From positions 62,001 through 126,000 of the forward strand of contig NZ_KB893323.1 of assembly GCF_000374045.1 (NCBI RefSeq): a stretch of 64,000 nucleotides of DNA, in the 5' to 3' direction. Source of the DNA: Segetibacter koreensis DSM 18137 (GTDB lineage Bacteria; Bacteroidota; Bacteroidia; Chitinophagales; Chitinophagaceae). Under the pieces are notes generated by a model, which had not been told where the DNA came from, did no database searches, and saw nothing but the letters and a program-made list of their open reading frames with translations. A program made the translations under genes and the position numbers. This document shows positions 7,746-18,136 of this stretch, piece after piece; position 1 is the first letter of the stretch, and each line of letters starts with the position of its first letter.

Positions 7746-10700
7746 CTATATAACGGCAGGCGCTACAAATCCGTTGCTTATTTTTTTTGCTTTTGCCAAC
7801 TCTGATGCAATTAATGGTTTAACTATGTTATACTGATTAAGCAATTCCTTATTTAAATAAACAATTTCTTCTAAATTCTTTCCCTGTTTTGAATTTTCCT
7901 CCATTGTAGAAGCAATAGCAGTCATTTTGCTTATCTGCAAAGGGCCAAGACTACTTTTGAGCTTATGACATGCTTTACTCACCGCATCCCAATCTTTCTT
8001 TTTTATATTCTCCCTAATCTCCTCAAGCATTTCAGAAGTAGTTTCAAAAAACAGCTCTATCATTTCTATTAGGTATTCATTGTCTTCCAACTGATGCAAG
8101 TAGCTTAGGTCATATAGTTTCTCAGCTGACATTTGTTCCTGTTCCATTTGTTTTTCTTTTATGTGTATAGGATCTATAAGATTATATAAGTGTTTCATAA
8201 GATCATTAGGAGAAAAAGGCTTGGCCAGGTATCCATTCATACCAATATTAAAGCATTTCACTCTCTCATTTCTTAAAGTGCTTGCTGTCATTGCAATGAT
8301 AGGTGTATCAATTTTTAATTGCTTTCTAATATGCTCTGTAGCCTGGAAACCATTCATTACTGGCATTTGTAAATCCATAATGATCAGATCAAAATGTTTT
8401 CCGCTTTCTAATGCGTCAACTGCTTCTTTTCCATTGTTTGCTATCTCCCACTGAGCTTTCATTTTTTGCAACACACTTGTCAGTACTCGTTGGTTAACTA
8501 CATTATCTTCCACAATCAATATCTTCTTGTTCTCTATTCCGTCTCTATAAATATTAATATCGTTATTATTATCGTTACGTAAAGGTGCTTGTTTTGTGGT
8601 AGCAGGTAGATAAGGTATTTGTACGTGGAAAGTTGTTCCGGCTCCTGGCACGCTCTGTACATATATGGTTCCGTTTTGAAGCTCAATCAATCTCTTAATA
8701 ATTGCTAATCCCAGGCCTGTTCCGCCAAACCTTCTTACAGTATCGTTGCCCGCCTGTGTAAAACTTTCAAAAATATTATTTATATGCTCTGAAGAAATAC
8801 CAATGCCCGTATCTGAAACATCAAACGCGATATAAATTTTTTCATCATTTTTCTCAATAACATTTATATAGACTTTGATTTCTCCCTTTTCTGTAAATTT
8901 GACTGCGTTGCTTAAAAGGTTATTTAATATCTGAAACAATTTGTGAGAGTCTCCATTTATACATTCAGGAACCGCATCATTTATTGAATAATTTAAGACT
9001 ACATTTTTTCTCAGGCTCATCTTCATTGGCTGCAATACGTTTTGCACCGCTTCTCTAATGTTAAAATCTATCGCTTCAAGTTCCATTCGGCCCGCCTTTA
9101 TTTTAGATAAGTCTAATATGTCATTTATAAGAATTAACAAAGCATCAGAAGATTTTTTAATTAGCTCAGCATATTCTTTTTGCTCAATGTCGAGTTCTGT
9201 ATCGAGCAGCATATTGGTCATACCCATTATTCCATTCATTGGCGTTCTGATCTCATGGCTCATGTTTGCTAAAAAGGATTCCTGCAGTTGTTCCGCCTTT
9301 TCAGCTTTTAACCGGGCATCTATTAGTTGTTGCCGTTGATAGGTCAAATCGGAGATATCTTTAGCAACGCTGCTGATTGCAAAAATGTTATTGTTTTTAT
9401 CAAATAAGGGAAATTTAGTAACCAGGAAGTTTTTCCTGCCTTGCCCTGTAACCATGACTTCTTCAAATTCAATTGGCTTACCGGTGTTTTTTACCCGTAG
9501 ATCAATGGTTTCAAAGAATTCAGCTCTTTTTTTCAATAAATCAATGTCATTATTTTTTTTGCCGACAATCGCTTCACTGCTTATTCCAAAAATCTCGGTG
9601 AAATTTTTATTAATCATTAAGTATTTTCCTTCAAGATCTTTAATATAAAGAATCATAGGAATATTGTCAAGAACTGATTGCATCCGAAGATTGTATTCCT
9701 CTTGTTGTTGTTGTAATCTTATTCTTGATTCTTTAATTAACCCTTCAACGTATTTAACCTCAGTTATGTCTTTTGCTATGCTTTGAAATCCAACAATCTT
9801 ATTATTTTCTTCTATCAGTACCGTACTTAGTTGTATAACTTTTATCTTGTTATCTTTCGTCTTGATCTCAAACTCCTCTACCAGGTCTTTTATAAAATTT
9901 TTGTATTGGCTCAAATAAAATTTAGCAATTTCATTTTTATGATTGTCAGCAAGCAAAATATTAAAATGCTTTCCTATCAATTCTTCCATCTTATAGCCTG
10001 TAAACTCGAGACCCTTATCAGACATGTAAGTGAAATGTCCGTGCAGATCAGTAGTAAATATTATTAAAGAAGATTTTTCTATTAATCCTTTGTATTTCAC
10101 CTCACTCTTGTGGGCTTCTTCCTCCGCTATTTTCCTGTTTATACTTTCTCTGTAAATTTTATATAAAGCGATTAAAAGTAAGATCAATACTAAAATCTCG
10201 AATGCGCTTGAGTATATAAATCTTTTATCAGATACTTCCTGATCGCGGACAGTCCTCTGATTTAGTAGTTCGTTTTCTACTTGCAGCATAGATCTTAGTA
10301 TGCCTTTTAATTGGGCATACAATCTTTTTGACTCTGGCCTTGATAATAAAAACAATGCCTCCGGCTGAGACTTTTGTAAAACATCAAAAACATGATTTAC
10401 ATATTGAACTTTTGCATTGATAATTGTATTTAAAGCTTCAAGATTTTTTTGTTGTACCTCGTTATCAGCAGTTAAGCTTTTCAACTTATTAAATTGAAAA
10501 GACGCTTTTACTTTACGCTCTTTGGCAACTTCTGTAATATCTTTTTTGTTTGCTATTACAAAACTTTGATCCTCAGCTTCAAATTCGGTAAATAAAGTAT
10601 TTAAATTTGTAATCCCTTTAATTACCTGGTGCGAATGACTAACCCAATCATTCAGATGCTCTGACTGCTTCTTATTTTCATAAGATAAAATAGAAAAGTA

Positions 10701-10757
10701 TAAACCGAAAATCAATATCAATACAAATGATATAATTAAGTGTTTACTGGTTTTCAT
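7746..10757 (-). CDS. Hybrid sensor histidine kinase: CHASE3-PAS-PAS-HisKA-HATPase-REC-HPt
   Basis: Membrane sensor that can carry out a full phosphorelay within one chain. In order: membrane helix at about 7-25; a periplasmic CHASE3 domain at about 38-175; membrane helix at about 182-200; two PAS domains at about 215-335 and 350-480; HisKA with His501 in NMSHEIRTPMNG; HATPase with N, G1 (DTGIG) and G2 (GGTGLGLAI) boxes; a receiver with Asp795 in IIMDLQMP and Lys in YLAKPF; and a C-terminal HPt domain with His931 in ACHKLKSSLG. All phosphotransfer residues are intact. The start ATG precedes the first helix directly. It is divergent from another hybrid kinase across 487 bases. No DNA-binding response regulator lies nearby, so the output partner is unknown. 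Confidence 0.95.
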   Translation of the reverse strand: MKTSKHLIISFVLILIFGLYFSILSYENKKQSEHLNDWVSHSHQVIKGITNLNTLFTEFEAEDQSFVIANKKDITEVAKERKVKASFQFNKLKSLTADNEVQQKNLEALNTIINAKVQYVNHVFDVLQKSQPEALFLLSRPESKRLYAQLKGILRSMLQVENELLNQRTVRDQEVSDKRFIYSSAFEILVLILLLIALYKIYRESINRKIAEEEAHKSEVKYKGLIEKSSLIIFTTDLHGHFTYMSDKGLEFTGYKMEELIGKHFNILLADNHKNEIAKFYLSQYKNFIKDLVEEFEIKTKDNKIKVIQLSTVLIEENNKIVGFQSIAKDITEVKYVEGLIKESRIRLQQQQEEYNLRMQSVLDNIPMILYIKDLEGKYLMINKNFTEIFGISSEAIVGKKNNDIDLLKKRAEFFETIDLRVKNTGKPIEFEEVMVTGQGRKNFLVTKFPLFDKNNNIFAISSVAKDISDLTYQRQQLIDARLKAEKAEQLQESFLANMSHEIRTPMNGIMGMTNMLLDTELDIEQKEYAELIKKSSDALLILINDILDLSKIKAGRMELEAIDFNIREAVQNVLQPMKMSLRKNVVLNYSINDAVPECINGDSHKLFQILNNLLSNAVKFTEKGEIKVYINVIEKNDEKIYIAFDVSDTGIGISSEHINNIFESFTQAGNDTVRRFGGTGLGLAIIKRLIELQNGTIYVQSVPGAGTTFHVQIPYLPATTKQAPLRNDNNNDINIYRDGIENKKILIVEDNVVNQRVLTSVLQKMKAQWEIANNGKEAVDALESGKHFDLIIMDLQMPVMNGFQATEHIRKQLKIDTPIIAMTASTLRNERVKCFNIGMNGYLAKPFSPNDLMKHLYNLIDPIHIKEKQMEQEQMSAEKLYDLSYLHQLEDNEYLIEMIELFFETTSEMLEEIRENIKKKDWDAVSKACHKLKSSLGPLQISKMTAIASTMEENSKQGKNLEEIVYLNKELLNQYNIVKPLIASELAKAKKISNGFVAPAVI

Positions 10758-11244
10758 TTAACTTCTTTAATTGCATTTCAAATGATAATTAAAAAACATT
10801 GTGTTGCTCACACGATACTTTTTAAATAATTATATACTACTCAATGCTATTAATACAATTCTTTTGGCAGGCCTCATTTGGCCGTGCTTTTACAAAAGAA
10901 ATCAACAGCTATAATAAAGAAACGCACAATTAACTGGGTTTAGTATTAACACAGAAATTTTAGGTAAAGTTGTAACACCGCATTTAGTAATTTTTTACGT
11001 ATATATTTTTTTATACTTATATTCTTAATATCCTTATTATTTAACTCTCCGCAGTTATTTTCCTTATTTTTTTAAAAGCATTATTAGTTAGAAAAGGAAG
11101 TGTTATTTATAAGTTTGAAATCAGTAAAAACAATTGTCGCCAATATTAACATTATTCGAAAGCACCATTCCGTTTATAATAAATTCAATAAAACGGAGTT
11201 TAATATAAACAAAAACAACTTCTTTTTAAACTTTTTACTATTTT
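10758..11244. other. Divergent spacer between two hybrid kinase genes
   Basis: 487 very AT-rich bases hold the start regions of both kinase genes. One near-consensus -7 element, TAAGTTTG at 11110-11117, faces the plus-strand kinase. I find no small gene, RNA or strong inverted repeat. Confidence 0.5.
11110..11117 (+). promoter_or_regulatory. Possible -7 element for the GAF hybrid kinase
   Basis: TAAGTTTG fits TAnnTTTG. It would leave a leader of roughly 120 bases. No -33 TTTG box is visible, so this is tentative. Confidence 0.3.
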
Positions 11245-12921
11245 ATGAAAAAAGCTCCATTGGCTCTTAATGAAGAAATGAGGCTAAAAGAACTGTATTC
11301 ACTTGCCATATTAGATACTGAAAATGAAACAGACTTTGATGAGCTTGTACAATTAGCCAGTTATATATGCCAATGCGATATATCGTCAATGACTTTAATT
11401 GATAAACACCGGCAATGGTTTAAAGCAAAAAAAGGCATAAGTGAAACAGAGACGCCGATAGAATTTTCTTTTTGTGCTCATGCAATACTTGAGAAAGAAG
11501 TATTTATAATTGAGGATGCCCGGGCAGATGATAGATTTTTTGATAACCCTTCTGTAAGTAATGGCCATATCAGGTTTTATGCGGGAGCCGCAATTCAATC
11601 AGAAAATAATTTTCCAGTAGGCACCATATGTGTGGCAGATTCTAAACCAAAAAAATTAACTAAGGAGCAAATTGATATTCTTTCCAGTTTGGCACGGCAT
11701 GCTTCAACACTACTGGAACTGAAAAGAAAAAATAAGTTATTAAAGGAGCTGGCAATTGAACAACAGCTTTTGAAAGAAAAAGCAGAAAAAGCATCGAAGG
11801 CGCAAGAGCAGTTTCTCTCTACCATGAGCCATGAGATAAGAACGCCTCTAAATGGAGTTATTGGTATGATTGATTTACTTTCACAAAATTCCCCTCGCCC
11901 GGATCAAGTACATGATATCGATTTTTTGAAATCTGCCTCAGCAAACCTTCTGCATATCGTCAACGATATATTAGATTACAATAAGATAGAGTCAGGCAAT
12001 CTCAAAATTGAAAAAACTGCCTTTAATATATATGAAGTAATCTCCGAAATTGAAAAAATACATCAATTAAAGGCAAAGCAGAAGGCTATACACTTTACTA
12101 CATTTATTGATTCCCGCCTCCCCACGATGGTGATGGGAGATCCGACAAGAATAAAACAGGTATTAAATAATATAACAGACAATGCTATAAAGTTTACAGA
12201 AAAGGGATCGGTAAAAATAGATGTTGAATTATACAATAAAGATACTGATACATTATCGCTGCTTTTTAAAGTAACAGATACAGGTATTGGTATAGAAGCA
12301 GATAAGTTGACAAATATTTTTGAAAGGTTTTTCCAGGCAAACTCAAATACAACCAGAATTTATGGAGGAACAGGCTTAGGACTTGCAATAACTAAAAAGA
12401 TACTTGAATTGATGAATTCACAAATTCGCGTGGACACGACTAAGGATCTTGGAAGCTGCTTTTCTTTTATTTTAACCGTTGAAAATGTAAAACCAGAAAC
12501 AACCTATAGTTCGTCTCCAATATCTGGTACCGGGAAAGAAAGTAAATTACGGAACTTAAAAGTTTTAGTGGCAGAAGACAACAAAATGAATAAAGTTCTG
12601 ATTGAAAGATTTTTAAAAAAATGGGAAGTAAATGCAGATTTTGCCATCAATGGTTTAGAAGCCATTGATAAAGTATCTAAGGAAGATTATGATCTTATTT
12701 TGATGGATCTACAAATGCCTGAAATGGATGGTTATGAAGCGACTAAATATATAAGACAAGAATTAAAAAAGACTTTGCCAATTATAGCAATGACAGCAGA
12801 TGCCCTTTTTAATTCTGACAATCATATTAATACATTCGGCTTAACAGATTATGTTTTAAAACCCTTTAACCCGACCACATTATCGACCAAGATTTTTGAG
12901 TATGCTTTTCGTGCCAAATAA
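11245..12921 (+). CDS. Hybrid histidine kinase: GAF-HisKA-HATPase-REC
   Basis: Cytoplasmic sensor kinase with no membrane segment. A GAF domain fills about residues 15-170 (the common GAF form with FCAHAIL and GTICVAD). A short coiled linker leads to HisKA with His196 in TMSHEIRTPLNG. The HATPase domain has the N box (ITDNAIKFTEKG), DTGIG and GGTGLGLAI. A receiver domain with Asp488 in LILMDLQMPEMDG and Lys in YVLKPF ends the protein at 558 aa. Unlike the divergent CHASE3 kinase, it lacks an HPt domain, so its receiver must pass phosphate to a separate HPt protein or act as a cis regulator. It is monocistronic. Ligand and output are unknown. Confidence 0.95.
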   Translation: MKKAPLALNEEMRLKELYSLAILDTENETDFDELVQLASYICQCDISSMTLIDKHRQWFKAKKGISETETPIEFSFCAHAILEKEVFIIEDARADDRFFDNPSVSNGHIRFYAGAAIQSENNFPVGTICVADSKPKKLTKEQIDILSSLARHASTLLELKRKNKLLKELAIEQQLLKEKAEKASKAQEQFLSTMSHEIRTPLNGVIGMIDLLSQNSPRPDQVHDIDFLKSASANLLHIVNDILDYNKIESGNLKIEKTAFNIYEVISEIEKIHQLKAKQKAIHFTTFIDSRLPTMVMGDPTRIKQVLNNITDNAIKFTEKGSVKIDVELYNKDTDTLSLLFKVTDTGIGIEADKLTNIFERFFQANSNTTRIYGGTGLGLAITKKILELMNSQIRVDTTKDLGSCFSFILTVENVKPETTYSSSPISGTGKESKLRNLKVLVAEDNKMNKVLIERFLKKWEVNADFAINGLEAIDKVSKEDYDLILMDLQMPEMDGYEATKYIRQELKKTLPIIAMTADALFNSDNHINTFGLTDYVLKPFNPTTLSTKIFEYAFRAK

Positions 12922-13028
12922 GCCGGTAACAAAAAATAATTAACGCACATAAAAAATCTGTTTGCTTTAATACTGCTTTCCTCATTACTTGTATCATAAA
13001 TTCTGCAATAAAAAATCGTAGAGAAAAC

Positions 13029-13036
13029 TATTTTTG
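13029..13036 (+). promoter_or_regulatory. -7 promoter element of the nucleotidase gene
   Basis: TATTTTTG matches TAnnTTTG and overlaps a GTG in frame with the gene at 13036. This makes the ATG at 13054, about 15 bases downstream, the likely start. No clear -33 box is seen. Confidence 0.5.
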
Positions 13037-13053
13037 TGCACAATTATTTCAAA

Positions 13054-13596
13054 ATGAGCAGAAGGAAAACTATAGCAATTGATATGGATGGAGTGATTGC
13101 CGATACAGTTGCGCAATTTATTATTTGGTATGAAAGAGAATTTGGAGAACGCATAGAAAAAGAAGCTTTTCATGGTGTACCTGAAAGCGAAGGACTTCCT
13201 AATGGGGCAGTTAGAAAGTTTGTGTATATGCCGGGATTTTTTCGAACCATTCCGGTGATGGAGGGAGCAAAAGAAGCTGTGTTGGAACTTACGAAAAACT
13301 TCGATGTTTATATTGTTTCTGCAGCTGTGGAATTTCCGCAGTCTTTGGCTGAGAAATATGAATGGCTACAGGAAAACTTTCCCTTTATATCATGGAAAAA
13401 CATTATTTTTTGTGGAGACAAGAGTATAATTGGTACTGACTATATGATAGACGACCATGTCAAAAACCTGGACGGGTACAGCGGAAATTGCATTTTATTT
13501 ACGGCCGGTCACAATATGGGCATTGAAAGGCACACACGCATCAACACCTGGAAAGAAGTCATAGAATTGTTTAATAAAGAACTAGAGCACGCGTGA
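13054..13596 (+). CDS. 5'(3')-deoxyribonucleotidase-like HAD phosphatase
   Basis: HAD-superfamily hydrolase of the 5' nucleotidase C type (NT5C, PF06941), predicted to dephosphorylate deoxynucleoside monophosphates in the cytosol. The DxDG motif is DMDGVIADT, with nucleophile Asp10 and acid/base Asp12. The cap region has YMPGFFRTIPVMEGAKEAV, motif II is YIVSAA, and the final acidic motif is YMIDDHVKNL. 180 aa is the usual size. The frame is open up to a GTG at 13036, but that codon lies inside the promoter -7 box, so the ATG at 13054 (MSRRKTIAIDMDG) is chosen. It is a single-gene unit ending at a bidirectional terminator. Confidence 0.85.
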   Translation: MSRRKTIAIDMDGVIADTVAQFIIWYEREFGERIEKEAFHGVPESEGLPNGAVRKFVYMPGFFRTIPVMEGAKEAVLELTKNFDVYIVSAAVEFPQSLAEKYEWLQENFPFISWKNIIFCGDKSIIGTDYMIDDHVKNLDGYSGNCILFTAGHNMGIERHTRINTWKEVIELFNKELEHA

Positions 13597-13643
13597 CGTT
13601 CGTATCGTCTTAAAAAAGTGTTTAAGGAATGACCTCGGCAAAA

Positions 13644-13687
13644 AAACAGCGTACTGCCAGAGTTAATTCTCTAACTGTACGCTGTTT
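13644..13687. terminator. Bidirectional terminator between convergent genes
   Basis: AAACAGCGTAC (13644-13654) pairs with GTACGCTGTTT (13677-13687). An inner stem AGTTA/TAACT continues the right arm. T-rich sequence follows on both strands. It sits between the convergent nucleotidase and GH109-like genes. Confidence 0.75.
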
Positions 13688-13708
13688 CTATTTTTTATTA
13701 AATCTTCT

Positions 13709-15106
<1,398 letters not shown>

Positions 15107-15122
15107 TTATTACTGGTATTAC

Positions 15123-15130
15123 CAAATGTA
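15123..15130 (-). promoter_or_regulatory. Possible -7 element for the GH109-like gene
   Basis: On the minus strand this reads TACATTTG, matching TAnnTTTG, 29 bases before the start codon. A TTTG lies further up (15157-15160), but the 26-base spacing is longer than usual. Confidence 0.4.
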
Positions 15131-15220
15131 GGTATCGGTTTGATTGACTTATTACGCAAACGTTTGATGAAAATCGCTTACGGTTCATCATTTTTGAAAA
15201 ATCACTTAAAAAGTGTCATA

Positions 15221-16120
15221 CTAATATAGACACTTCCTGTTATCTGATTTTATATAGTAATCTTTGTAGTTCTTTGCTTTTCGGTCTGTACATCCTTCTA
15301 AATTTAAAATTTCTATTCTTCTAAAATCTATTGGATGACTTTCAGCCTGTAAAGCTATGTAACCTTCTTTCAATGGAGTATTCTGGCGGCTTTCCCAATA
15401 TTGATAATTGTCTACATGCCCCCATTTCCAATCTGCATCCTTTCCAACAAATCCACCTCCAACTTCAGGCTTCTCATATGTAAGAACGGTATCTCCTTCT
15501 ACAATGTGCTTTATAACGGAGTCACCCAGCACAACCACAGTCATACTCACCCATTGGTCTCCATCGTAGGTTTTTGATTTTGAATCAATACAATGGGCTT
15601 CACTGATTTTTCCATCTACATGTACCTGTGTTCCGGGAGTACATAAATTGCCTGTGTGTCTCTCACCTTTGCCGAGTCCGCCAAGCAGTTGCACCTCAAG
15701 AGAAACAGGAAAGTTCTGGTTAATAGTAAGGCTTTTAGCTGATTGGGAGTGTATCATAACACCGCTGTTCCGTACATTCCATGTTTCTCCACCTGGTGTT
15801 TGGTCACCTCTAAAACGGTATTGATAACGCAAAATATAGTATGAATAAGGTTTCTTATAATAAAGATGCCCGTATTTGTCATCAAAAGTTTTATAATCAT
15901 CGTAGACAATGCGAAGCATACTGTCTTCTACTCGGAATGTATTTTTATAATTATCATTTAGCTTTTGACCTGCAATTTTTATGTTCCATCCCTCAAGGTT
16001 TTTACCATTAAACAACGACACCCAATCTTCCTGCTTACTATCATTTTGGCAATAGGCCACGTTAAAGGAACAGGAAATGAATAAAAAAAAGAAAATAACC
16101 CTTACATGGATTTTAATCAT
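15221..16120 (-). CDS. DUF1080 (3-keto-disaccharide hydrolase family) secreted protein
   Basis: Concanavalin-like beta-sandwich protein of family PF06439, annotated as 3-keto-disaccharide hydrolase. A signal peptide covers about residues 1-24 (IIFFFLFISCSFNVAYC type). The family start is WVSLFNGKNLEGWNI. GGETWNVRNSGVMIHSQS and EGYIALQAESHPIDFRRIEI mark the core and its end. The last 24 residues (276-299) form an unusual tail beginning GCTDRKAKNY and ending RKCLY, with two Cys, like the GCTDxxAxNYxxxAxxDxxxC motifs seen in secreted Bacteroidota proteins. It lies 50 bases after the FAH gene and 126 bases before the GH109-like gene. DUF1080 proteins are known to work with Gfo/Idh-type dehydrogenases in 3-keto-glycoside breakdown, which is my inference here. 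Confidence 0.88.
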   Translation of the reverse strand: MIKIHVRVIFFFLFISCSFNVAYCQNDSKQEDWVSLFNGKNLEGWNIKIAGQKLNDNYKNTFRVEDSMLRIVYDDYKTFDDKYGHLYYKKPYSYYILRYQYRFRGDQTPGGETWNVRNSGVMIHSQSAKSLTINQNFPVSLEVQLLGGLGKGERHTGNLCTPGTQVHVDGKISEAHCIDSKSKTYDGDQWVSMTVVVLGDSVIKHIVEGDTVLTYEKPEVGGGFVGKDADWKWGHVDNYQYWESRQNTPLKEGYIALQAESHPIDFRRIEILNLEGCTDRKAKNYKDYYIKSDNRKCLY

Positions 16121-16170
16121 TAATATAATTTTTCAAATGACGTGATTTCAAACTGCTTAACCCTTGACCG

Positions 16171-17025
16171 CTATGCACCGTAAGCAACTACTCTTTGCTT
16201 TGACGAACCTAAACCTACAATTCCCAACTCCATCACGTCGCCTGCTTTTAAATAAACCTGCGGGTTCATTCCCAGGCCTACTCCTGCTGGGGTACCGGTA
16301 GAAATAATATCGCCGGGAAGCAATGTCATAAACTGGCTTAAATAAGAAACCAAAAAAGGAATTTTAAAAATAAGGTTAGCTGTTGTGCCATCCTGCATGA
16401 TTTTATCATTCAGCTTTAACCACAACCGAAGATTATCTATATCTTTAATTTCATCTTTGGTTGCCAAAAATGGGCCTAAGGGAGCAAAAGTGTCACAGCT
16501 TTTTCCTTTCACCCACTGACCACCTCTTTCCAGTTGAAAAGCTCGTTCGCTAAGATCATTATGCAGGCAGTAACCCGCTATATAGTCCATAGCATCAGCT
16601 TCATTTACATAAGAAGCTTTTTTTCCTATTATTACCGCCAACTCAACTTCCCAATCAGACTTTACAGAGTCCTTTGGTATAACAACATCATCAAAAGGAC
16701 CAACGATAGCCGAAGTTGATTTAAAAAAAATGATAGGTTCAGTTGGTACGTTTGCATTTGTTTCCTTTGCATGATCTGCATAGTTGAGACCAATACAAAT
16801 AATTTTTGAAGGACGTGCAACCGGGCTGTCAAGACTTACATTATGTGGCAGAGGTTTTAATTGATCCTGGTTTTCTTCAACGAATTTCTTTAAACGGTTT
16901 AAACCGTCATTTTCAAAAAACTGTTCGTTATAATCTTCTCCAAAAGCTGATGCATCATAAAAAGCATCGTATATAATAACTCCAGGTTTTACTTTGCCGT
17001 CTTCTCTAAATCGAATTAATTTCAT
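16171..17025 (-). CDS. Fumarylacetoacetate hydrolase family enzyme
   Basis: Cytosolic metal-dependent hydrolase or lyase of beta-diketo acids. The FAH core is clear: KIICIGLNYADHAKET, EPIIFFKSTSAIVGP, the metal-ligand segment DWEVELAVIIGK, GYCLHNDLSERAFQ, GKSCDTFAPLGPFL, and the closing STGTPAGVGLGM with GDVMELGI. 284 aa matches the group containing 2,4-diketo-3-deoxy-L-fuconate hydrolase (fucose and rhamnose oxidation) as well as acylpyruvases, so the substrate is not fixed by sequence. A neighbouring SDR dehydrogenase of the right type supports a 2-keto-3-deoxy-sugar-acid pathway, but the upstream dehydratase and lactonase genes are absent from the window. It starts 266 bases after the SDR gene, with a repeat in the gap. 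Confidence 0.9.
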   Translation of the reverse strand: MKLIRFREDGKVKPGVIIYDAFYDASAFGEDYNEQFFENDGLNRLKKFVEENQDQLKPLPHNVSLDSPVARPSKIICIGLNYADHAKETNANVPTEPIIFFKSTSAIVGPFDDVVIPKDSVKSDWEVELAVIIGKKASYVNEADAMDYIAGYCLHNDLSERAFQLERGGQWVKGKSCDTFAPLGPFLATKDEIKDIDNLRLWLKLNDKIMQDGTTANLIFKIPFLVSYLSQFMTLLPGDIISTGTPAGVGLGMNPQVYLKAGDVMELGIVGLGSSKQRVVAYGA

Positions 17026-17203
17026 TGGTTTTTTTATTTAAATACAGAATTTTTTTGTTACAGGCATTTCGGCTAGGGTCGGCATCGTTGCTACGCTCAG
17101 TTCAACTTTTGGTTATTCTATTGAACCTTTTCACACCATCTTTTTTAAAATACCAATCTGTTAGCAATATTATTTTTATAATAGTTCTCCGAAAAAAGAT
17201 ACA

Positions 17204-17222
17204 GTACAAGTGAATGACACAA
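17204..17222 (+). repeat. Short dispersed repeat, copy C (GTACAAG family)
   Basis: GTACAAGTGAATGACACAA differs from copy B (3749-3767) at one base. It lies between the SDR and FAH genes of one same-strand run. A weak partial match (TGACACAA then CGATG) occurs at 37106-37121. Confidence 0.5.
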
Positions 17223-17291
17223 CGGGCGATGCATTGCTAAGTAAATGATGGTGGCGAAAAATGCTTCCCTTTTCGTTTAATTGAAATAGTG

Positions 17292-18056
17292 TCAGGTATT
17301 CAACTTAACAAAACCACCATCTATAGAATAGTCATTACCTGTTATAAACGAGGCTTCGTCAGAAGAAAGAAATAAAATAAGATTTGCTATTTCCTCTACA
17401 TTTCCCATTCTTCCGATAGGTTGCGACTTTGAAAGTTTTTCAAACATTTCCTGTTCTTTACCAGCATAATTTTTTGCGATAAAGCCGTCAACAAAAGGAG
17501 TGTGCACCCTGGCCGGAGAAATAGTATTGCTGCGAATATTTGCATGCAGATAATCCCTGGCAACAGATAGGCTCATGGCGTGAACAGCACCCTTGCTCAT
17601 GCTATAAGCAAAACGATCACTTAGCCCTACCAGCGCGGCAATCGAAGAAAGGTTTACAATTACACCACCTCCATTGGCTTTCATAATGGGCACAACAGCG
17701 TGCAGAGAATTGTAAACACCTTTTACATTTACCCTGAATACTTTTTCGAAATCTTCTTCAGTTGTATTTTCAACATTTCCTATATGTGAAATGCCTGCGT
17801 TATTTACTAAAATATCGATTTTCCCAATCTTCTGAAATATTTCATTTACCTGCTGCTGGTTACTGACATCGCAGGCATGAGTAAAACCTTTTCCTGCAGC
17901 CGCTTCTATTTCGCCTAAAACCTGTTGTGCATTTTCTGCTGAAAGATCTATAATATGAACAGTCGCTCCCTGCTTTGCAAAAACCTTTGCAACAGCTCTT
18001 CCTATCCCACTTCCTCCACCTGTAACGGCAGCTATTTTCCCGTCTAACTTAAACAT
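17292..18056 (-). CDS. SDR family NAD(P)-dependent oxidoreductase
   Basis: Classical short-chain dehydrogenase of 254 aa. The cofactor motif is TGGGSGIG (12-19), and Asp37 after the second strand (IIDLS) suggests NAD rather than NADP. The NNAG motif is at 85-88 and the catalytic set is Ser138, Tyr151 and Lys155 (YSMSK). The C-terminal signature is ITGNDYSIDGG. Together with the next gene, an FAH hydrolase, it could be the 2-keto-3-deoxy-L-fuconate dehydrogenase step that produces the FAH substrate; this is inferred from pairing, not proven by sequence. The ATG gives a normal N-terminus (MFKLDGKIAAVTG). It follows the GH43-like gene by 80 bases on the same strand. Confidence 0.9.
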   Translation of the reverse strand: MFKLDGKIAAVTGGGSGIGRAVAKVFAKQGATVHIIDLSAENAQQVLGEIEAAAGKGFTHACDVSNQQQVNEIFQKIGKIDILVNNAGISHIGNVENTTEEDFEKVFRVNVKGVYNSLHAVVPIMKANGGGVIVNLSSIAALVGLSDRFAYSMSKGAVHAMSLSVARDYLHANIRSNTISPARVHTPFVDGFIAKNYAGKEQEMFEKLSKSQPIGRMGNVEEIANLILFLSSDEASFITGNDYSIDGGFVKLNT

Positions 18057-18136
18057 TGGCAGTTTTTTTATTATAAATTTTAAAAGTTACTAACTGTTAC
18101 ATAGTTACCTGTTTCCTTACTTTCGCCTAGTGACGA

